Shown piece after piece: positions 28,578-30,530 of a stretch of 30,530 bases of DNA. Below the pieces are notes generated by a model, which saw only the letters and a program-made list of their open reading frames with translations, did not search any database and was not told the DNA's origin. Each line of letters opens with the position of its first letter. Position 1 is the stretch's first letter. Position numbers and translations under genes: made by a program. The stretch is from a virus, in IMG/VR virus record IMGVR_UViG_3300042465_000444, positions 1-30,530 of that record, one strand, 5' to 3'.

Positions 28578-30530
28578 TGACAAGGTTAGTTTCCTTTCAG
28601 ACTAACTTCAGCAGCGGTGAATTAGATCCGCTGTTGAGGGCTAGGGTTGACTTAACTCAATACCAAAATGGTGCTGAGACACTGACTAACGTCATTGTGC
28701 AGCCACAAGGTGGTGTGCGTAGACGTGGTGGCTTGAAGTACTTGTTTGAACTACCAAGCGCTGCAGCACCAGCCAGTGGCACTCGCTCGGTGGCCTTTGA
28801 GTTCTCTGTGGATGACAGCTATATGCTGATCTTCACTAACCAGAGAATGTATATTTTTAAGGATAAGACTCAGATCACCAACATCAATGGTGGTGGCCTA
28901 GACTATTTGGCGGTTACTGCGGTGACCAGTTCTATTCTGTCAACTATGGTCTGGACTCAGTCTGCAGACACATTGATCCTTGTCCATAAAGATATCCAGC
29001 CAATCAAGATTGTGCGTGGTGGTAGTGACTCCAGCTGGACTGTGAGCAATATTACTTTTATCAGTATTCCAAAGTATGCATTCACCATTACTTTGTCTAA
29101 CCCAGCAGGCACATTGACGCCAAGCGCTAAGTCTGGCGAGATCACTTTGACTGCCAGTTCTGCAGTGTTTAGCTCTGGTTCTGTCGGCCAATACATCAAT
29201 GCCACTCCGCAAGGTAGGGCAAGGATCGTGGCTTACACAAGCACTACCGTGGTAAGCGCTGTGACCGAGATACCGTTCTTTGACACCACTGCAATTGCTA
29301 ATGGATCATGGGAGTTGGAGTCTGGCTATGAGGATGTGTGGTCAAGCACTAAGGGCTGGCCAAGGAGCTGCACATTCCATGAGGGACGTCTGTACTTTGG
29401 TGGATCTAAGACTCGGCCAAGCACCATATGGGGCAGCAAGGTAGCGCAGTTCTTTGACTTCAATCCTGACCAGGCTTATGACGATGATGCGGTGGAGGCC
29501 ACGCTAGACACTAACAGTTTGAACGTGATCATTGACATTATCAGTGGCCGTGACTTGCAAGTGTTTACCAGCGGTGGTGAGTTCTATGTCCCGCAAAATG
29601 GCTTAGATCCAATCACGCCAACTAACTTCTTTGTTAAGGCCGTGTCTCGCAATGGTGCTAGAGAAGGCATCCGAGTTCAAATTCTGCAGTCTGGTACGTT
29701 GTATGTGCAGCGCCAGGGCAAGGCTCTTAATGAGTTCCAGTTCTCTGACACTACCCTGTCCTACGTGAGCCAGTCGATCAGCTTGCTGTCTAGCCATTTG
29801 ATCAATGCACCAACTGAGTTGGCGTTGCGTAAGAACACTAGCACTGAAGAGACAGATACGCTATTCATGTTGAATGGCGATGGCACGATTGCTAACTACT
29901 CTATTCTGCGCCAGCAAAACGTGGTGGCTCCAAGCAAGCTCACTACTGATGGCCAGTTTAAAGACATTGGCGTGGATATTGAGGATATCTACGTGGTGGT
30001 CAAGCGCACGTTTAACAGTGTCGATAAGTACTATGTTGAAGTATTTGACAACACGGTGTTTACAGACTGTGCGTTTACTGGTGGCGTGGCCACAACGATA
30101 TCAAGCCTGCCACATATTGGTAAGACTTTGAATGTCAAGGCAGATGGCTCGGTGCTGTCAGATGAGGTGGTTAGTGGCGGTGGATCTCTGACAATGGACA
30201 GAGCCAGCGTTACTAGCTATGAGGTTGGCCTGCCGTTCACGGTGAGCATTGTGACTTTGCCGATTGAGCCAAGACTCCAGGCAGGAGCCAGGACTGGCTT
30301 TGTCAAGCGCATTGTTGAAGTCAATGCCATCCTGTATCAGACCCAGCACATTATTGTTAACACCAACCTTGTGCCAATCCGCACGTTGGACACTGCAAGC
30401 ATCATGGACAACGATGTGCCAGAGTTCACTGGAACTAAGTTGATATCAGGTATCAGTGGCTATGACCAAGACGCCCAAATAACTATCACTCAGACCTTGC
30501 CTCTGAAGCTCAACTTGTTGGGCATGGAGT
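28577..30530 (+). CDS. Tail tubular protein B (T7 gp12-like), 3' end outside window
   Basis: The frame is open from ATG 28577, which overlaps the previous stop by one base, to the window edge: 651 codons without a stop. The N-terminus SFQTNFSSGELDPLLRARVDLTQYQNGAETLTN and GGVRRRGGLKYL are typical of nozzle proteins. Later come FHEGRLYFGGSKTRPSTIWGS, DPDQAYDDDAVEATLDTN-like text and QVFTSGGEFYVP. The last residues seen (QDAQITITQTLPLKLNLLG) resemble the end of such proteins, so only a few codons are missing. It forms the tail nozzle. Confidence 0.95.
   Translation, partial: MTRLVSFQTNFSSGELDPLLRARVDLTQYQNGAETLTNVIVQPQGGVRRRGGLKYLFELPSAAAPASGTRSVAFEFSVDDSYMLIFTNQRMYIFKDKTQITNINGGGLDYLAVTAVTSSILSTMVWTQSADTLILVHKDIQPIKIVRGGSDSSWTVSNITFISIPKYAFTITLSNPAGTLTPSAKSGEITLTASSAVFSSGSVGQYINATPQGRARIVAYTSTTVVSAVTEIPFFDTTAIANGSWELESGYEDVWSSTKGWPRSCTFHEGRLYFGGSKTRPSTIWGSKVAQFFDFNPDQAYDDDAVEATLDTNSLNVIIDIISGRDLQVFTSGGEFYVPQNGLDPITPTNFFVKAVSRNGAREGIRVQILQSGTLYVQRQGKALNEFQFSDTTLSYVSQSISLLSSHLINAPTELALRKNTSTEETDTLFMLNGDGTIANYSILRQQNVVAPSKLTTDGQFKDIGVDIEDIYVVVKRTFNSVDKYYVEVFDNTVFTDCAFTGGVATTISSLPHIGKTLNVKADGSVLSDEVVSGGGSLTMDRASVTSYEVGLPFTVSIVTLPIEPRLQAGARTGFVKRIVEVNAILYQTQHIIVNTNLVPIRTLDTASIMDNDVPEFTGTKLISGISGYDQDAQITITQTLPLKLNLLGME

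Noticed and set aside
1-30530. tRNA and other structured RNA genes
   Set aside because: No cloverleaf with conserved T-loop signature was noticed on either strand by eye. A tRNA-scan would be needed to exclude it fully.

Overview
The window is most of the genome of a tailed bacteriophage with T7-like (podovirus) virion architecture. Evidence for this is a head-to-tail portal, tail tubular proteins A and B, a T7-type tail fibre N-terminus and very large internal virion proteins. The nested Rz/Rz1 spanins and a cytoplasmic GH19 endolysin point to a Gram-negative host, probably a proteobacterium. No ribosomal RNA, tRNA, CRISPR array or insertion sequence was seen. Genes are tightly packed, many joined by ATGA or TAATG overlaps.

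Layout. 1-6527: three large genes for internal (ejected) virion proteins; the first is cut by the window edge. 6527-8852: tail fibre, a small accessory gene and a 25-codon remnant. 8845-12167: an HNH/AP2 homing endonuclease next to a run of small membrane proteins (holin candidates), an Rz/Rz1 pair and a GH19 endolysin. 12164-15646, minus strand: a recombination operon with a RecT-like annealing protein, a YqaJ-type exonuclease, a small serine recombinase and small unknowns. 15647-15816: divergent control region with a 19-bp palindrome. 15817-19127: rightward early genes, comprising an RHH regulator, a RuvC-like resolvase, several tiny proteins, a zinc-ribbon protein, a winged-helix replication protein with an apparent origin inside its gene, and an SSB-like protein. 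19136-25762: packaging and head-assembly block (small terminase, TerL, acetyltransferase-like protein, small virion-associated proteins, portal, Bbp19-like protein). 25759-30530: scaffold, then terminator plus strong promoter, major capsid protein, probable decoration protein, a second terminator, and tail tubular proteins A and B (B is cut by the right edge).

The right edge (end of tail tubular B) and the left edge (inside an internal virion protein gene) are adjacent positions in the usual podovirus gene order. The window is therefore probably a cut of a circularly permuted map, with only a short stretch of internal virion genes missing. If so, the phage lacks its own RNA polymerase, DNA polymerase, primase and helicase. 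It would start replication through host DnaA and DnaB at the internal origin and rely on RecT, exonuclease, RuvC and SSB for recombination-linked replication. The most interesting items are the origin in the replication gene (three perfect DnaA boxes, two 14-bp direct repeats and an AT-rich stretch), the canonical G-quadruplex tract just downstream, the homing endonuclease fused to a duplicated holin N-terminus, and the palindrome-flanked RHH regulator.
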